NCBI GenBank assembly: GCA_964403175.1 | Contig: CAYOFH010000040.1 | Location: 1 to 25,678 of the forward strand | DNA: 25,678 bases | DNA from: Marinilabilia sp964403175 | GTDB lineage: Bacteria > Bacteroidota > Bacteroidia > Bacteroidales > Marinilabiliaceae | Reading direction: 5' to 3' | Notes under the pieces: generated by a model | Database searches by the model: none | The model's input: only the letters and a program-made list of their open reading frames with translations | What the model was told of the DNA's origin: nothing | Translations under genes and position numbers: made by a program | Shown here: positions 23,798 through 25,678 of the stretch, in pieces | Position numbering within the stretch: position 1 is the stretch's first letter | How the letters are laid out: each line of letters starts with the position of its first letter

Positions 23798-25366
23798 ATG
23801 AAACGATATAAATTATTTTTGTTATGGATTCCGGCGCTTCTTTTGATTTTGACGCCGGCCTGTAAAGATGAGTTTCTGGAGGTGGATCCTGCAGGAAGAT
23901 TATCAAGTGATGTTTTTCCTCAAAGTGATGAGGAGGTTTATTCTGCCATTATCGGGGGATATGCGAAAATGCAGTGGAATTATGGCCGTGACTGGCAAAG
24001 TGCTTTTGTAGCAAAAGTACTGGCCGGTGATGATGCAAATGCTGCAGGTGGTGGATCCGGAGATCAACCTCCGTATCAAAATATTGATGATTTTGTGAAC
24101 GAGGCTGACAATCCTGTAACAGAAGCTGTATGGGAGGGGTTTTATCACACGATTAATCATTCTAATACCATCATTGAGCGGATAGAACCGAGCAATGCGA
24201 TGAGAGAACGAGTGATTGCGGAAGCTAAAGCCATGCGTGCCTGGAGCTATTTTGAGCTGGTAAGCCTGTTTGGTGATGTGCCCTTCTATACAGTTAATCC
24301 ATCTTCTGTTGAAGAGTATCATAACCCGCGGACGCCTAAGGCAGAAATATATGCCCAGATTGAAACAGACTTGAAAGAGGCTATGGAAGATTTGCCGTTA
24401 AAGTCTGAATTGGATGAAAATGAAAGGTTTCGCATTACAAAGGGAACTGCTCAGGCAATGTTGGGTAAAGCATATCTTTATCAGGAGAAGTGGGATCTGG
24501 CTCATGTGGAATTTCAAAAGTTGATAGACTCTCCTGATTATGAGCTGGAGGAAAATTTTTCTGACGTTTGGAAACGTGTTTCCGAGTATGGTGATGAATC
24601 TGTTTTTGAGATTGCTTATACTTCTCATGATGGATATAACTGGGGTGATTTTGGTTGGGAAGGAGTTGCTGAATCCAATATTCATGTTCAGCTGATGGGA
24701 CCCCGGGCTCCTTTTTTCTCAAATTTGGATGTTCTGGATATCATTCCCGGCTGGGGCTTTAATCTTCCTACTGAAAAGATTGGAAACGCGTTTGCCGATG
24801 CGGGTGATAATGGACCACGCTACCAGGCTTCCTTAATGAGTGAAGATGAGTTCCTTGCTGCTGGTGGCTCTATAGTTGCTGATACGAACGAAGAAGGAGA
24901 ACAAATCCCGGCATGGGATTATGAGAAATATCTTCGACTGAAGTATGCTACTTATGCCTCGGAAACCAATACAGGAGAAGGGGTTGTGGCTGAGTTGAAC
25001 TATACTACCAACTGGCGTCTCATTCGCTATGCGGATGTGTTGCTTATGGCCGCAGAGGCTTACAACGAAGATGGTGACCCAGGTACTGCCATTGGCTATG
25101 TGAATCAAGTTCGGGAGCGTGCTGAGCTTCCTCTGTTGTCCGGATTGGGACAAGCTGACCTGAGAGAAGCTATTAAGCTTGAGCGTCAACTTGAGTTGGC
25201 TTTTGAAGGAGTCCGCTATCCAGACCTGGTTCGCTGGGGAGATGCTGCTGAAGAGCTAGCTGAAGATGGATTTAAGACAGGAAGAAATGAATTGTGGCCC
25301 ATTCCTTTAACAGAAATCTCAGCTAATAATGAAATTGAACAGGAAGATCAGAATCCCGGTTTCTAA
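23798..25366 (+). CDS. SusD/RagB family nutrient-binding outer-membrane lipoprotein
   Basis: Cell-surface glycan-capturing lid of the SusC channel. The 522 residues start with a lipoprotein signal (LILTPAC, Cys22 lipidated). The SusD pattern follows: CKDEFLEVDPAGRLS, then helical TPR-like segments (EAKAMRAWSYFELVSLFGDV at about 146-165, ITKGTAQAMLGKAYLYQEKW at about 212-231), and the C-terminal NWRLIRYADVLLMAAEAYNE and VNQVRERAELPLL. The ending ELWPIPLTEISANNEIEQ, then NPGF, is characteristic. It directly follows susC, 21 bp apart, and ends 39 bp before a strong terminator, so no surface glycan-binding protein or hydrolase follows in the same transcript. Ligand specificity is unknown. Confidence 0.95.
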   Translation: MKRYKLFLLWIPALLLILTPACKDEFLEVDPAGRLSSDVFPQSDEEVYSAIIGGYAKMQWNYGRDWQSAFVAKVLAGDDANAAGGGSGDQPPYQNIDDFVNEADNPVTEAVWEGFYHTINHSNTIIERIEPSNAMRERVIAEAKAMRAWSYFELVSLFGDVPFYTVNPSSVEEYHNPRTPKAEIYAQIETDLKEAMEDLPLKSELDENERFRITKGTAQAMLGKAYLYQEKWDLAHVEFQKLIDSPDYELEENFSDVWKRVSEYGDESVFEIAYTSHDGYNWGDFGWEGVAESNIHVQLMGPRAPFFSNLDVLDIIPGWGFNLPTEKIGNAFADAGDNGPRYQASLMSEDEFLAAGGSIVADTNEEGEQIPAWDYEKYLRLKYATYASETNTGEGVVAELNYTTNWRLIRYADVLLMAAEAYNEDGDPGTAIGYVNQVRERAELPLLSGLGQADLREAIKLERQLELAFEGVRYPDLVRWGDAAEELAEDGFKTGRNELWPIPLTEISANNEIEQEDQNPGF

Positions 25367-25405
25367 TCATTAACCCTTGTTTTTTATAGCCTATATGAAA
25401 ACATT

Positions 25406-25438
25406 AAGGGGCTGCCCATTTTGGACAGCCCCTTTTTT
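25406..25438 (+). terminator. Rho-independent terminator closing the sugar locus
   Basis: AAGGGGCTG (25406-25414) pairs with CAGCCCCTT (25426-25434). Two further C-G pairs form inside after one mismatch, and a run of six T (25433-25438) follows. It lies 39 bp after the susD stop. In the remaining 240 bp (25439-25678) I see no supported gene, only A+T-rich sequence. Confidence 0.9.
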
Positions 25439-25678
25439 AGTTTATACGAATTCTTTGCAGTTAAATCAACACATATAACCAATTTTCTGAAAGAGTGTTT
25501 TATTTTATCATTTCTAAATTTTTCAGGTGGTAGTGTTTTTTTCGCCTCAAAGTCCGTTTGCTCTTTTGTTGGAAGTTGTTTTTGTGAATCAGATCTTTGA
25601 GTGCTTTGTGATAAAAAAATATTATCCTTTGAATATTATTTTCCGGACCGGCTTAAAGGTTGAGGAATCGTGGCTTTG

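Noticed and set aside
25480..25660. Minus-strand Lys-rich reading frame (HKALKDLIHKNNFQQKSKRT and so on) ending near 25500
   Set aside because: It is closed upstream by an in-frame TAA with no ATG before the last few codons, and it resembles nothing I know. It could be a decayed gene tail, but A+T-rich DNA easily gives this.

Overview
The window looks like chromosomal DNA of a member of the Bacteroidota. The signs are a SusC/SusD pair, Bacteroidota-specific families (DUF5063, the 73-residue DUF2795 protein, an OstA-like protein without an LptD barrel), TAnnTTTG promoter elements, and an almost complete lack of Shine-Dalgarno sequences. Family placement inside Bacteroidia (Marinilabiliales/Prolixibacteraceae-like) is only an impression. 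I see no tRNA, rRNA, CRISPR array, insertion sequence or phage gene.

Region 1 (87-8094, minus strand) is a housekeeping block dominated by RNA and DNA transactions. In transcription order it runs recQ, a DUF5063 protein, a DEDDy 3'-5' exonuclease, an RlmI-type rRNA methyltransferase, a DEAD-box RNA helicase and Tex. Gaps are short (14-130 bp), so much of it could be co-transcribed. A strong 14-bp hairpin separates the helicase from tex.

Region 2 (8279-14067, plus strand) diverges from recQ. guaB is followed by a strong terminator. A textbook Bacteroidota promoter (TTTG-N20-TAnnTTTG) then drives an envelope-biogenesis operon: a parvulin-like lipoprotein that seems to lack a working rotamase domain, a SurA-like double-parvulin isomerase, and an OstA-like periplasmic LPS-transport protein. 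A bidirectional hairpin closes it.

Region 3 (14348-15212, minus strand) holds a conserved small acidic protein (DUF2795) and a PduO-type cob(I)alamin adenosyltransferase.

Region 4 (15654-25366, plus strand) is the accessory part, a compact cellobiose/cello-oligosaccharide locus. It contains a Nudix-fold transcription regulator with a degenerate Nudix box, a GPH-family inner-membrane sugar symporter with an unusual insertion of about 90 residues facing the periplasm, a GH94 cellobiose phosphorylase, a SusC porin and a SusD lipoprotein, and it ends at a strong terminator. The implied route is capture by SusD, TonB-driven passage through SusC, symport of the disaccharide across the inner membrane, and phosphorolysis to glucose 1-phosphate and glucose. 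No glycoside hydrolase is encoded in the locus. The regulator promoter overlaps a dyad, and three copies of a TCCGGAAA element lie upstream of it. These sites and the transporter insertion are the least explained structures here. I found nothing that I can claim as a wholly new system.
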